Shown here: piece after piece, positions 1-12,511 of the stretch
How positions within the stretch are numbered: position 1 is the first letter of the stretch
Layout: each line of letters opens with the position of its first letter
Assembly: GCA_029747015.1 (NCBI GenBank)
Contig: JAKOGI010001362.1
Location: 126,501-190,500, forward strand
Origin: Carnegiea gigantea
Lineage: Eukaryota; Streptophyta; Magnoliopsida; Caryophyllales; Cactaceae
Length of the DNA stretch: 64,000 nucleotides
Reading direction: 5' to 3'
The notes under the pieces: model-generated
The model's input: only the letters and a program-made list of their open reading frames with translations
What the model was told of the DNA's origin: nothing
Databases searched by the model: none
Position numbers and translations under genes: made by a program

Positions 1-2156
1 TAAATGATTCTACTTATCCAATTTATTAAATCTAATCTTAATAATTCTAAAATAATTAAAATGTAATGAATAAAAATCTAGAAAAATATCCAATGATGTT
101 CCTAAATATTTTGGATTATATTCTGGAAAGAAAACAGTAAAAAGCTTTCCTAAATAATCTAGAAAAATAAAATCAGAATAGTAACTGAAATTCTAATTAA
201 AAATCAAAACAGCAAATAATAAATAGAAAATAAATATTAAAAATGTCAAATAGTAACCTAAAATATTATTCTTTAGGTGTATAAGCTTATAACTCCTCAA
301 TTGTATCCAAATAATTCCAGAAAAATCAAATCAGAAAATTACCATAGAATATCAATGCAGAATATTAAATCTGAAATTAGAAATAAAATAATTTACGTAA
401 ATATAAATACGAAAATAATCAAGAAAATTACCCTAATTCTAGGGCACAATTTTCTGGACTTAACAATACCTAATAATCATGAATTAACAACTAAAATCAA
501 AATTTTCAGAATTAATAACGTAAAAACCTGCACATATCAATTTCACAAAATAATTTTGAAAAATTATCAAATAACTTCCAAAAATTACGAAATTAAATAT
601 GGGCAGACTAGGACACTAAACCCTAGGAACTGATAAAAATCGAAAAATAACAAAAATAGCTATTTTTAGTCTAATTTCTAACAAGCCGGTAATTAAATAC
701 GAAAACTGAACATAAATCAATCTAAAATTATAACCACTCCAAAAATCAAAATCTAAACTATCTAAAAATACCTGGACACTCCTAAAAGACTATACTTTTG
801 GGGGAGGGGTTCGATTGAAATTATATTGAAGCTAATAAAAATATAACAAACTAATCAAATTAACTCTAAGCAACAAATAATGATCAAAAATTGTCAAATT
901 TATGAAGGATACTTAGTATAATCTCAATCCACCATGCAAATTAATATTTATCATCAACACACAAGTTAATTTCATTCATGAGTTAAACTGTAGAAGACAT
1001 CCACTAGCGGTTCTTCCCCATTTTTCCTTAGGTTCTAGTTTACTTAGGTCCAGCCCTAATATAAACCCTACTAATTTGATAATCTTTACACCAGCATAAA
1101 AATTTAACCAAACTAGAGCATTAAGAATTAGAAAAACATCATTTAACACTTTGCAATCAATTTACCAGCAAATCGATTTAACAAAGATCTAAAGCGATTA
1201 CCTAATTAAAAGAGAAGGGTTTGAGCCATCCATGATTAATTAGGGTGATACCTAAGCCTAAAAGACTATAACTTTTACGTATTATAATCTTCTAAACTAT
1301 CAATCAAAATTGTATTTAATCAACTAACATGCATTCTAATCGATTTAACACAAATTTCATAAACGATAAACGCTAATCGCTAAAGAATCATGAATATAAA
1401 TCAACTAGGCATTAAAGTACAAAACTTATTTCAAAATAATTAATTTAGTATGGCTTCAAGAAGATTATGCTAAGTATAAAAAAATTACTCACTCGTATTA
1501 AAAATAACATCACAAAATTCACCTAAATAATTCATGTTTAACAATAAACTAAACAACTAAAATAAAACAAAATAAAACAAAACTAAAAACAAAAAAAAAG
1601 ATGATGGTGGGCGTGAGGTTAGAAGGTGCCGTGGCCTAATGAGTTTGGGGAGGTTGATAGATGATGGTGATGAGAGATGATAATGATGTGAAGGGAGATG
1701 AAGATCGTGGGGTTGTACAGAAGAGAAGGAAGGCGTGAAATTGTTGGCTGCCGAGGAGTTTATGGTGTCGTGATGGGGATTATGATCAAATATGGGTATG
1801 GTGATGATGTAATTTATGGTGGAGAGGAAGGTGGGATGTGATTAGGGTTAGTAATTAGGGTTTCCTTTTTCCTTTCTTCCTTATATTTCTTCTCCCTCAA
1901 GACTTCTAGCTCTTCACCAACTCTTGAAATTCTAGCCCAATTAAATAATTATGGAAATAATATCTTCCATAATTATTATTTTTGGACCGTTTTTATAGCC
2001 AAGCGTGTAAAATCCGAGCTTCGACGACTTGTCTTCTCCTTTTTATTTTAACAATGCCTAACCTGGAAAATATATAAAATACGTAAATTAGACACAATAA
2101 TGTGTAAAATATAATCAAAATAATTATTAAAACAGTGCATGATTTTTGGCTTAACA
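1..2156 (-). repeat. 3' LTR of element 1 (cut by window edge)
   Basis: The sequence matches 5803-7005 almost base for base at both ends and finishes in the same ..ggcttaaca terminus. It carries about 950 bases (roughly 156-1104) that are absent from the right-hand LTR, so the two LTRs now differ by one large deletion in the right copy. The full LTR would be about 2.28 kb. The open frame at 277-633 lies inside the LTR, has no recognisable domain and is not called as a gene. Confidence 0.87.
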
Positions 2157-2171
2157 AATTCCCCCACACTT
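2157..2171 (-). other. Polypurine tract of element 1
   Basis: On the minus strand this reads AAGTGTGGGGGAATT directly before the 3' LTR. This is the expected place and composition for the plus-strand primer of an LTR retrotransposon. Confidence 0.75.
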
Positions 2172-3389
2172 AGACTTTGGACGTTCTCGTGCAAAGAAAT
2201 TTTAGACTTGACTTAAAAAAATACTGATCCTTTTTCTTTCTTATAAAGTCATGCATAACTATGATATTCATACTAGGTCTTAGCGTGCCTTAAAAAGAGT
2301 TTCATTGAAAATTAATTAGTTCTTTCTCCAATAAGTGTATAACAGCTAAACATCCAACTCTCCTTAGAGAGTTTATTCATCAACTTCATAACATTTTCAT
2401 AATGAGGTAACAAGATCAATAATTATCCATCCCTTTTAGATATGCATACACTGATCAAGAGGTCTAAATATTTATGATAGAAAAATTAAGGTACGGTATG
2501 GCTATGGACACAATTGAACTAGGTGGAATAACTCATTGAATTGATTCTAAACTTGCCTTGTATTTGTTTTTCTTTCTTTTTTTTTTAAACTCCACTTGCG
2601 CACATATTCGAGACCCATATAGGGTCTTAGAAATTAAACACTCCTGTCTCACACTCACCCAAATAGAGGTGCTGGAGCAAATATTTTATGTTCATCATTA
2701 CTTTTATTTATTTTGATGGCTCATTAGTATGGGAAGCAAGCTTTCCAGTGGCAGTATTGTCTCAAAGGGTAACACCCAGTAGCGCATGCCTCAAAGGGGT
2801 ACTTGTCATTTCCAACTTTGACTCTCCTTTTTTTTTCTGTCTTTGTATGAAAAATAGACAAGTAAAATCACAATTTTAATGAATTATTCAACTAATTCAA
2901 TAGTCTAGGAGATGGGACAGGTCATTTTATTACCTCTGAATCGGATATATTATATGACTAAATAAGATGGATAATCAAGAGAGTTACTCATTAAAAAGAC
3001 GCATGAGGATTAACTCAAACTTCTCTAAAGGATAACTATCATGCTTAGAAGTCTTCACTTATAAAAGAATAAACTACAAAATAGCTAATAAAACAAAAAA
3101 AAAAAAATTTAAACAAGCAATCCTAGCATAAACTCATATCATGCATTATTTATAAGAAAAGAAAAAAAACAAATTTTGTTTTTTTTTCCCTATTTTCTAC
3201 TATTTTTTTTTTCAAGAATAAAAACTGCAAGAATTAAATGCAGGATGCACCCCCCCAACTTAATTCCTGCATTGTCCCTAATGCATGCAAAACGAAAGAA
3301 ATAATGAAAACAAAAGCAAAAGTAAACTTCCCTGAAAACGTTGGGTTGCCTCCCAACCAGCGCCTTTGTTTATAGTCATTGGCTCAACT
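2172..3389 (-). other. Non-coding internal region of element 1
   Basis: This 1.2-kb AT-rich stretch, with several A and T runs, lies between the protease pseudogene and the polypurine tract. No pol domain is visible in any frame. An autonomous Athila element would carry reverse transcriptase, RNase H and integrase here. The only block that stands out is 3341-3377, listed separately. Confidence 0.7.
3341..3377 (-). other. Conserved non-coding block after the gag-protease frame
   Basis: On the minus strand this contains GGCGCTGGTTGGGAGGCAAC. A matching block (GCGCTTATGGGGAGGCAACC) sits at the same place in element 2 (12,512-12,546), just past the end of its protease. The elements are otherwise diverged, so a shared non-coding block suggests constraint, perhaps an RNA structure. 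Its function is unknown. Confidence 0.6.
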
Positions 3390-4164
3390 TCATGAAGCTT
3401 CCGGATCCTCTAGTTGGATTTCTTCCAATAAATCAGCATTAATTTGGTAAGGCACTTTTTGAAACTCAGCATTATCAAGACTCTTAGTAAGCACAGTCAA
3501 AAATTCATCTTCATCGGACAAGTCATGAATATTTTGGGGCAACTCATCAATAACATCAAATGCATACACGTAATTCACATCAGCAGGGAATCTCATGACA
3601 TCAAAAATATTAAATTTAATCACTTCACCATCAAATTCCATGGTTAATGTTCCTTCATGCACATTAATTTTAGTCCTAGCTATTTTCAAAAATGGCCTGC
3701 CTAGCAAGATGGGAATATCATGACATGCTTCACCCATGTTCATTACATAAAAGTCAGCAGGAAACACTAGTTCATTTACTTGAACCAAAACATCCTCTAA
3801 CACTCCATCAGGATAAGTGTTGCTCCTATCAGCTAATTGAATCACTATGCTAGTTTTCTTTAACTCTCCTAAGTTCAGTTTGTCATAAACAGACCTAGGC
3901 ATAACATTAATGGAAGCACCCAAGTCAAGCATAGCCTTATCAAAGTAAAGATTTCCTATCTTACAAGGAACAGAAAACACACCTGGGTCTTTGCACTGAG
4001 GGGGAAGTTTCCTTTGAAAAACTGCAGACACATTTTCCCCCACACTTAGTTTTTCATTTCCTACTAATTTTCTTTTAGTAGTACATAATTCTTTCAAGAA
4101 CTTAGCATAACGAGGCACCTGTTTAATAGCATCAAGGAGAGGTATGTTGATCTCCACCTTTTTT
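3390..4164 (-). pseudogene. Aspartic protease domain of element 1
   Basis: This is the C-terminal part of the gag-protease polyprotein, which would cut the polyprotein inside virus-like particles. The frame opens with a stretch resembling the Athila gag-protease linker (NIPLLDAIKQVPRYAK). The active-site motif DLGAS follows about 80 residues in, and ILGRPFL, the second conserved strand of retropepsins, lies near residue 150. The catalytic Asp is present. A TGA at about 4170 separates this frame from gag. The frame ends at 3390 without reading into reverse transcriptase. Confidence 0.85.
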
Positions 4165-5552
4165 AATGTCTCTCAGATCTCTTGGTTAGCCTCATTTACC
4201 TTAGAAGTAGGGCTTTGAAATCTATTAGGAAAGGGTGGAATTGGCTTATAAGGTTCTCTTTTCTTCTCTCCTATTTTCCTAGTAGTTTGATGAGAATCTG
4301 TATCTAACTCTGGTTCAGCCCCTTTGGTCTCTAACTTAGGTTCTAATTCTCTACTCTTCCTAGGCTCTTTTAACTCTTTCCCATTCCTAATTGTTATGGC
4401 ACTAATATTCTCTTTAGGGTTAGGGTAAGGGTGAGATGATAACCTATTTTGCATTTGAGCCTGCAAGTTGCTAACTATGATATCAGTTGCCGTCTGTCTC
4501 TGTTGAACCTGCTTAAGAGTTGTCTCCAAAATCTGGAACCTATCATCCATCTTCTTAAGGACTTGTTCAAGTAGGAAGTTGGTCCTGTCTTGATTAGAAG
4601 GTTGACGAGATATTTGGTCAAAATCAGGTGGATTGGTTTGAGGGCCATACCTAAGATTAGGGTGGTCTCTCCATCCTTCATTATAAGTATTCGAATAGAG
4701 ATCATACCTCATTTGATTTTGGTTAGAGTAAAGAGCATTAACATTACCTTCTTGTACAGTAAGACATGCATCAGTGTAATGCCCATCTAGACAACAAATA
4801 CCACATATTACTGCTTTTTGAATAGCCCCAGTAACAATCTTATTTAGTATAGCAGTAATGTGAAACAACTGATTCTCTACAGATGAACTAGAACCTATCT
4901 CATTTACCCTTTTAACTTGTGAGTCCCTAGCACCAAACTGCTAAGTGTTTTGGGCCATTCAATTAAATAGATTTCTAGCATCAGCCGGGGTTTTATTAAC
5001 CAGAGCTCCCCCACGAGCAGCATCAACCATATTACGGTCCATAGGAAGTAAACCCTCATAAAAATATTGAATCAATAGTTGTTCAGTTATTTGATGTTGG
5101 GGACAACTAGCACATAACTTATTAAATTTTTCTCAATACTCACAAAAGGTTTCCCCATTCATTTGTTTGATTCCACATATTTCTTTCCTAATAGATCCAA
5201 TACAGGATGCAGGAAAAAACTTTTCTAGAAACGATTTATGCAATGCAGTCCATGTAGAAAAAGATCCAGTAGGCATATAATATAACCAGTCCTTAGCATT
5301 ACCAAGCAAAGAAAAAGGAAAGGCCCTTAGTCTAATTTGGTCCTCAGGAATTCCTTCAGGCACCATAGCAGAGCAGGTAATAAGGAATTCACTAATGTGT
5401 CTATAGGAGTCCTCTCCAACTAATCCATGAAACTTAAGTAATAAATTAATAAATCCTGAGTTTAATTTCAAAGGCTTATCTAAAATAGCATAATTAATGG
5501 ACATTGGTTGGGTTTCTAAGTTAGGGGCAGCAAGTTCTCGAAGAGTTGACAT
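4165..5552 (-). pseudogene. Gag of element 1, broken by nonsense changes
   Basis: This is the structural capsid protein of an Athila-type retrotransposon. I take the start at the Met of MSTLRELAAP (5552). The upstream part of the open frame overlaps the primer-binding site and is spurious. A Retrotrans_gag-like core (RAFPFSLLGNAKDWLYYMP, then FLEKFFPAS) occupies 5200-5350. An intact CX2CX4HX4C zinc knuckle (CGICCLDGHYTDAC) lies near 4780-4820. In-frame stops near 5130, 4960 and 4940 replace positions where relatives have Trp, Trp or Asn, and Gln. All fit G-to-A or C-to-T changes. Confidence 0.87.
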
Positions 5553-5658
5553 TCTTACCTCTTTAACTTGAAGACTTACTGGCGATCTGCAATAATAAAA
5601 ACAAAACAATAAAAGTCGTAAAATTAAATAAAAGTAAACTAGCAATTTAATTTTCTTT

Positions 5659-5675
5659 CCCAGGCAACGGTGCCA
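5659..5675 (-). other. Primer-binding site of element 1
   Basis: The minus strand reads TGGCACCGTTGCCTGGG five bases inside the 5' LTR end. It resembles the TGGCGCCGTTGCCGGGG site common in Athila-type elements, usually ascribed to tRNA-Asp. Confidence 0.75.
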
Positions 5676-5680
5676 AAATT

Positions 5681-7005
5681 TGTTAAGCTTGTCGAGAGCT
5701 ACAAATTTAACCACTACTTCGTTTATTAATTACTTTTTATAGCATAGGAAAGTAGGAATCGATCCACGAGAAAAGATTGTTTTAAAAAGGCTAGTTTAAT
5801 CCTAAATGATTTTACTTATCCAATTTATTAAATCTAATCTTAATAATTCTAAAATAATTAAAATCTAATGAATAAAAATCTAGGAAAATATCCAATGATG
5901 CTCCTAAATATTTTGGATTATATTCTGGAAAGAAAACAGTAAAAAGCTTTCCTAAATCAAACTAGAGCATTAAGAATTAGAAAAATATCATTTAACACTT
6001 TGCAACCAATCTACCAGCAAATTGATTTAACAAAGATCTAAAGCGATTATCTAATTAAAAGAGATGGGTTTGAGCCATCCATGATTAATTAGGGTGATAC
6101 CTAAGCCTAAAAGATTATAACTTTTACGTATTATAATCTTCTAAACTATCAATCAAAATTGTATTTAATCAACTAGCATGCATTCTAATCGATTTAACAC
6201 AAATTTCATAAACGATAAACGCTAATCGCTAAAGAATTATGAATATAAATCAACTAGGCATTAAAGCATAAAACTTGTTTCAAAATAATTAATTTAGCAT
6301 GGCTTTAAGAAGATTATACTAAGCATAAGAAAATTACTCATTCATATTAAAAATAACATCACAAAATTCACCTAAATAATTCATGTTTAACAATAACAAA
6401 ACAACTAAAATAAAACAAAATAAAACAAACTAAAAACAAAAAAAAAAAGATGATGGTGGGCGTGAGGTTAGAAGGTGTCGTGGCCTGATGAGTTTGGGGA
6501 GGTTGATAGATGATGGTGATGAGAGATGATGATGATGTGAAGGGAGATGAGGATCATGGGGTTGTATAGAAGAGAAGGAAGGCGTGAGATTGTTGGCTGT
6601 CGAGGCGTTTATGGTGTGGTGATGGGGATTATGATCAAATATGGGTATGGTGATGATGTAATTTATGGTGAAGAGGAAGGAGGGGTGTGATTAGGGTTAG
6701 TAATTAGGGTTTCCTTCTTCCTTTCTTCCTTAGATTTCTTCTCCCTCAAGACTTCTAGCTCTTCACCAACTCTTGAACTCCTAGCCCAATTAAATAATTA
6801 TGGAAATAATATCTTTCATAATTATTATTTTTAGACCGTCTTTATAGCCAAGTGTGTAAAACCCGAGCTTCGATGACTTGTCTTCTCCTTTTTATTTTAA
6901 CAATGCCTAACCTGGAAAATATATAAAATACGTAAATTAGACGCAATAATGTGTAAAATATAATCAAAATAATTATTAAAACAGTGCATGATTTTTGGCT
7001 TAACA
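5681..7005 (-). repeat. 5' LTR of element 1 (internally deleted)
   Basis: It runs from tgttaagc to ggcttaaca, giving a short terminal inverted repeat TGTTA/TAACA. It lacks about 950 bases present in the left LTR, with the junction near 5957. The minus-strand transcription start would lie in this copy. Confidence 0.88.
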
Positions 7006-7430
7006 CTTACCCACCTGAACTGGAAGATCTTCTAGAATTCCTGCAGGTTGCCTAATGGAGCAATCTGCTAACTGGACGAGTGTGGTAGCGGGTTTCAGGT
7101 CGGGCAGTTGCAGCTTCTTGCAAAGAGAGAGAGACAGTAAGCTCACACTAGCCCCCAAATCGCAAAGGGCTCTCTCAATCTACACATCCCCTATACAGCC
7201 AGGGATAGAGAAACTGCCAGGGTCTTGCAGCTTAGGTGGGGATGGGCTCTGTAGGATTGCATTGCAAGCTTCCCCAATAGGCGCCACCGGCCCCCTCTCA
7301 GGCTCACCTTTCTTGGAAAGGAGCTCTCTCAAAAATTTCAAGTGCGCAGGTGCTTCTTTGAGAGCCTCCAGAAAAGGGGTGTCAGCATAGATTCGCTTCA
7401 GGACACCCAAGAATCTTGTAAATTTCGGCC
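7006..7430 (-). pseudogene. Aspartic protease, copy A of element 2
   Basis: Minus-strand reading gives an ALCDLGASVSLL active-site segment with the catalytic Asp intact, then QLADCSIRQPAGILEDLPVQ ending at the element 1 insertion point. A stop interrupts the frame near 7180. The linker upstream (TPFLEALKEAPAHLKFLREL) matches the gag-protease junction of Athila polyproteins. The remainder of this copy lies beyond element 1, outside the window. Confidence 0.8.
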
Positions 7431-7439
7431 CGTGCTAGA

Positions 7440-9085
7440 ATAGCCTGGCCCAAGCTACCCTCTAAGGGTAGGGTACTGCTGGCTGGTAAGCCCGAGCTGG
7501 GAGTGGATGGCTAGTCTTTCCAATAGAGTTCGGGTTCTCTTCTCTCTTCGCTCCCCCCTTTCTTCCAGAATGAGGAACTGTAACTACCTCTTGGAGAACC
7601 ATCACCGGACTCTCCTCCAACCCCTCTCCTATGGAGAAAATGGCATTGACATGAGCGCAGGGGTTAGTCTCAGGTTGGCTGGGGAGATGCCCTTGAGGCC
7701 GAGATAGGTGGCTCACCTGTTGAGCGATCTGAGCGATCTAGGCGTCCATTGTCTTCTGATGGGTGGCCATAGCATCGAGTCTGGAGGTTAGTAGATTGAT
7801 CGATTCACCAAGACTTTCATTAGTCTTGGCTTGAGTCGCTATGAAGCACTCCATGAGACTCTCCAGATGTGATATGGGTTGAGGAGGTAGAGGGGGTGGA
7901 ACAGTGTAGGGAGTTCTGTTGTGGAAATCAGGTGGCTGGACAGAACTCTGGGGGTGAGGACTGGAGTTTTTGTAAGGGAGGTTTGGGTGACTCTTCTAAC
8001 CCTGACCGTAGCTAGCGGAGTGGGGGTTATTTTGTGGTGAGGGGTTGAAGCTGTGGAATACGTTGAGGTATTCAATGCTAGAAAAGCCATTGTAACAGTC
8101 AACTGAAGTATGCCCTTGCACACCACATGTCTCACAAATAGCATGTACTCCAAGTGGGTTAGGAGTACCCACTCTATCCAACCTCTATGCCAGTGCATCC
8201 ACCCTGCTGGCTAGGAGTGTCATAGCATCAACCTCACAACTACCGCTGCTTTTCTTCAGTGCGGCTCACTCATTTGACCATTGATAATTGTTGGAAGCCA
8301 TCTCTTCCAACAAGGCCTTTGCCGCCTCAATTGACTAGCCCATGAGAGCGCCCCCCGCTGCAGCATCTATTGAGATTTTCACTTACCGCTCCAACCCATT
8401 GTAGAATATTTGGATTAGGAGCCAGTCAGGAACTCCATGGTGGGGGCACTACCACTGAAGGTCTTTAAACCTCTCCCAGGCCTCATAGAGGGGCTCTCCT
8501 TCCTGCTGGGTGAAGGATGTAATCTCTGTCCTCAGCTTTGCAGTTTTTCCCGGTGGGAAGTATTTGTTGAGGAAGGCCTTGGAGAGGACCTCCTAGGTGG
8601 TGAATGAGTTGGGCTCCTCGTTCTGCAGCCAATCACTAGCTCTGTCCCTCAATGAGAAAGGGAAGAGCCCCAGTCGAATAGCATCGGCGGACACCCCATT
8701 GAGTTTGATAGTGTCGCACTTCGCAAGGAATTTACGAAGGTGCACGTTGGGGTTGTCCGAGGGATATTCGCCGAACTGGTTATGCTCCACGAAACTGATG
8801 AGCGCTGGGTTGAGCTGGAAATTATTAGCCTTGATCGTCAGGCTAACAATCGATGTGGTAACGCCAGATGCCTACGGCAGGGCATAGTCCCGCAGCACCC
8901 TATTGTCTTCCTGGGCCATCATCGCTGCTTCTTTCTCCCTCCTTCTCGCTTCTCCGCTACGTCGGTGTGCGGCTGCTTCTATCTCAGGATCAAGGGGGAT
9001 AAGGTCTTGATCCCTCTTACTCCTCCTGTGCATACAAAGCAAGCACTACCAAGGCGTAAACAGTTTCAAGCAGGAATGAGGAATG
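7440..9085 (-). pseudogene. Gag, copy A of element 2
   Basis: This is capsid protein of the same type as copy B, heavily decayed. The N-terminus (RRSKRDQDLIPLDPEIEA) is readable near 9000-9060 and the capsid core (LFPFSLRDRASDWLQNEEP) near 8620-8700. An intact zinc knuckle, CETCGVQGHTSVDC, lies near 8100-8140. Many Trp and Gln positions are now stops, among them TTWEV to TT*EV near 8595. Despite heavier nonsense damage, its zinc knuckle and protease Asp are better preserved than those of copy B. Confidence 0.83.
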
Positions 9086-9161
9086 ACTGAAAGTTACGAA
9101 AAGAAAAATAAAAAGGCCTAGTCTAGAGTATAATGACCGGTTCTGATATCAAAAGGATCAA

Positions 9162-9181
9162 GTTCCCCGACAACGGCGCCA
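9162..9181 (-). other. Primer-binding site, copy A of element 2
   Basis: The minus strand reads TGGCGCCGTTGTCGGGGAAC about nine bases from the LTR A edge, the classic Athila-type site. Confidence 0.78.
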
Positions 9182-9190
9182 AAAACTTGT

Positions 9191-10606
9191 TGTGTTAAAT
9201 TACCGCAAGTGCACGACGTAGGTGTAGCTAGCAACCGGCAAGTACAGGTCGTGTCCACGAGGAACTTGCTTTCGACTACCAAAAATAATCAACTAACCCA
9301 ATCTAGGCCAAATCAAAATATAAGTCTATGGCTAAACTAATGAACACAATAGCAACTAAGAATCGAATGAGGCAACAGAATATTAAAGCACTCAGGTTGG
9401 AATTAACAGCACGATTGTGCTAGCTGAACCAATTACTAACCCCGCCGAACAATCCTAGAGTTGTGTCATGAGTGAATAGATTGCCAATTAAGTCCATCTC
9501 CTCCCTCTCTCAAGGGTCGAAGACTAATCCTAGAACTATAGTCATCTATTTTCATGGGACTAAAGGTCACAGGATTATCATATCTACAATCTCTAATCCC
9601 AACTAAAACCTTGATTATTTTCATATCAAAATCCTAATTGTCTACTAATTCGCACTAAGTGAAGGTTCCGTCTTTCAACGCTCCCCTAAACCCAAATAAT
9701 AATGGATGAATGCCCTCTCAAGCATTTCATCAAGCATGTGGCGTGCATAGTAGAAATCATGAACGCATAAGCAAGGAAAGTAAGGGATTGGGGCTATAAT
9801 TGATTCAACTAAACATAATCGGCTTTAATCCCAACCCAAGTCGGGAATTTAGCCACACATCACTTCACAATGAACAACCATAATTTCAATTCTACCAAAC
9901 AACATTCAATTCACAAAAACCTAGAATAACAATAAAGAGAAGAGAAGGAATCGGGAAAACGAACTTGAATTAATTGTTGCTGAAAGGTAGATCCAACTTC
10001 GATGCCAATGAATTCAATACCCAACAATGGAAACACAAAGCCAGAATATAAAACCTAAAAATCGCCTCTAAACATCTGTGTAAAGAGAAAACTGAATAAT
10101 CCCCTAAAAACAGCTCGAGGAAAACTTAAGTCGCGCAGTCGAAAAGGTCGGCACGATCGTGCCCAGAGGCACGGGCCCCCCGTGCCAAAACACTGTCGGA
10201 GTTACGCGAGCACCGCGCACGTGGCACGGTGTCGCCATGTGGCACCGCCACACCATGCCACACGGCACGGTCGTGCCACGTGGCACGACCAGGCCTTTGT
10301 GCCGTGCTCGCGTGGTACGGTCTGGCTTTTTGCCCCAGGATGTTCGCGCTTGATCCGTGGAACTCTACGCGGCGCTTTCACCTCCTTCGCGACTTTAGAT
10401 TCGCCTCTTTGATGCTCTTTTCTACCAAATATTAATTATCTTTCCGTTCCTTCAACAAAGTTCCTGAAATTACAGAAAGACGTCATACGAGCGAAATATA
10501 TGCGTAGGAGGTCGATTTGACCTTTCCCTGACGTGATAAAGCATGAAAATGTAGGAAAAATCGAGTCAAATACTGGCTAAAATATGGTATAAAAATAGGT
10601 TTATCA
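9191..10606 (-). repeat. LTR A of element 2 (shared middle LTR)
   Basis: It runs from tgtgttaaatt to ggtttatca, 1416 bp. It is flanked on the left by a primer-binding site and on the right by a polypurine tract, so it serves two adjacent internal regions. Compared by eye with LTR B, the first 120 bases differ at about eight sites, mostly transitions. Confidence 0.88.
10148..10320. repeat. GC-rich palindrome cluster in LTR A
   Basis: A GC-rich island in an otherwise AT-rich LTR. It contains nested palindromes built from GGCACG/CGTGCC, including a perfect 14-bp palindrome at 10,150-10,163 (ggcacgatcgtgcc) and a perfect 18-bp one at 10,271-10,288 centred on CACGTG. The matching island in LTR B is 16,138-16,290. 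The RNA would form strong hairpins. Confidence 0.8.
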
Positions 10607-10620
10607 ACTCCCCCATGCTT
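10607..10620 (-). other. Polypurine tract of element 2
   Basis: The minus strand reads AAGCATGGGGGAGT abutting LTR A. This marks LTR A as the 3' LTR of the right-hand copy. Confidence 0.75.
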
Positions 10621-12511
10621 ATCTCTTGCTTGTCCCCAAGCAAGACTAGCATAAAACGCTAACGAAGGAGAGAAACCTATAGCATCGCTCCTCCTCAGGC
10701 AAAAGGTGAACGATCAATAAATCCGAACGACTTATGCATTGGAAGTGGCCAAGTCAAAATGTGAGACAGTCAATAAAATACTCTCATACCACCCAATAAT
10801 TCCCCTACACTATGCAATACGTCAATCATCCCAATATTGAAGCACATAGTAGGATAAAACATTCCTCAACAAATGGTGAGTAAGCAGGACTGGCAGAACC
10901 TCACTTTAGGAAAAAGTGGAACACTTCCCTCAATGTGTTTAGAATATATAGTAACGGTGCACTCAATACTCTATCCAATCAAGCAAACTACCATAAGCTT
11001 CGTAGAGTTCTCGATTCTCCACCACTTGATGCAAAATGCAATATGCCAATTATGAGGACTTGCAAGAGGGTTGTAATGAGGCTAAGGGCAATGGGTGAGA
11101 AGTGGAGTACATTTGAAAAGAGTGGAGCTAATAGTCAAGGGACTAGAGAGCAAAAAACTCTTCCACAACTCATATTAAATCAACGACTTCGCACCACATT
11201 TAAAGTTAGGAAACAAAGCCCACAACAACCTCAAGAGGAAATTTAGCAATCTCATTGTCGTATCCCCATGTCAAACACTTTATTCACAACTTCTCTTTTT
11301 CCTTGCTTTTCTCTCTTTTTTTTGGACATTTCTTTTCTTTTCTTTTCTTTTTTGTGAGAAGCAAAAACAAAGTATATGTGAATGACATAGAATCCATACA
11401 CTCAAAGCATGATTCCTCCTAAGCAACCACTAATAAAATACCCAATGCGAACTAGTATCCAAAGCAAACCCAACTCAAGCGAAAGTGTTGCTCCACTAGA
11501 CCTTGACAAGGATATCAGAAGTGTGTATAGGCCAAGTGCGTAGTGGGTAGGGTGCAGCAACAAAAACAGGGGCAAGGCACAAAGGGCTAGCAAGGGGATA
11601 GTATACATTAATGGGTGGCTTTTTGGCTCATGTAGCTAAGTGAAACAAACATGCCTCAATCATATTAACATATGCACATGCTAAATGTGATTTCAAAGAG
11701 AACGATACCAAGTTCTAGAGATGCAATCATAGATGAGTCACACATGAAAGAGAGTATGAGACTATATGTAATGAATAGTCATTAGGCTCAAAATCTCACA
11801 GGTAACTCTACCATAGTCCAACAACTTACTCCAAGGTATGTCCCACTTATCAAGGCCAATCAAGCCAAACCACATGAATCTCAAGGGCAATATAACATAC
11901 AACACAGGGCAGGGGAGCTATAGATGGCAATGTTAAAGTACAATTTCATAAGAACTCGCACAATAACAGGCCACACTTCAACACACAACTCAACCAGATC
12001 AATCAATCACCACCCCTTGTGTTCTCTTCATAAGAGGAGTTTTCGCACATATTTATTAAAAAGCAATAAAGTTAACTAAGAAAAGCAATAAAAGATATAA
12101 AGGATAGTGAGAAGAAGGGTAAGAAGTAGTACCTGGAAAACTTAGGGATGCCCAACTCGATCACTTCTCCTTTTGAGATGCAACATGTATCTTATATGCT
12201 CTAACCTATATGCTCTCTTAAAGGAAAGAAATGCAAAGATACCCTAGGAAAACTATATGTCATCCTATCTATATGATGCAAATGCAAGTGATGTCATTCA
12301 ACCAACACCCCAAAATCCACCATTCTACCCAAAGAGCGATAAGCTCAACCCCCCCCCCCGCTTGAGACTTTTATTGTCCTCAATGAAAAGGACAGAGAGA
12401 AAGCTAAGGGGAAGGTAGAGCCAATGGCTCCTAGGGGGGAAAAAAGAAAAAAGGGCAGGAGGGTGGGCAAGAAAAACATTTTTTTTTTGTTTTTTGAAAG
12501 CAGGTAAATGC
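10621..12511 (-). other. Non-coding internal region of element 2
   Basis: About 1.9 kb between the polypurine tract and the protease end. No pol domain is seen on either strand. It includes a C11 run (12,349-12,359), T-rich and TTTTC stretches around 11,290-11,355, and short unrelated frames. Autonomous relatives would encode reverse transcriptase and integrase here. Confidence 0.65.

Larger units (their letters stand above)
1..7005 (-). mobile_element. Element 1: non-autonomous Athila-like Ty3-gypsy retrotransposon (gag-protease only)
   Basis: The minus-strand order is 5' LTR (5681-7005), primer-binding site, gag, aspartic protease, about 1.2 kb of non-coding DNA, polypurine tract, then 3' LTR (1-2156). 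The window opens inside the 3' LTR, about 122 bases from its outer end. The internal region is only about 3.5 kb, with no trace of reverse transcriptase, RNase H or integrase, so the element could only have moved using enzymes of a relative. Its right edge lies in a sequence that continues uninterrupted in the second copy of element 2 (around 12,998). It therefore inserted into element 2, with cttac (7006-7010) as the expected TSD. The other TSD copy is outside the window. Confidence 0.88.

Noticed and set aside
277..633. 118-residue plus-strand open frame
   Set aside because: It lies inside the LTR of element 1 and is Asn/Ile/Lys-rich as expected for AT-rich DNA. No homologous domain is recognised, and the equivalent region is deleted in the other LTR.
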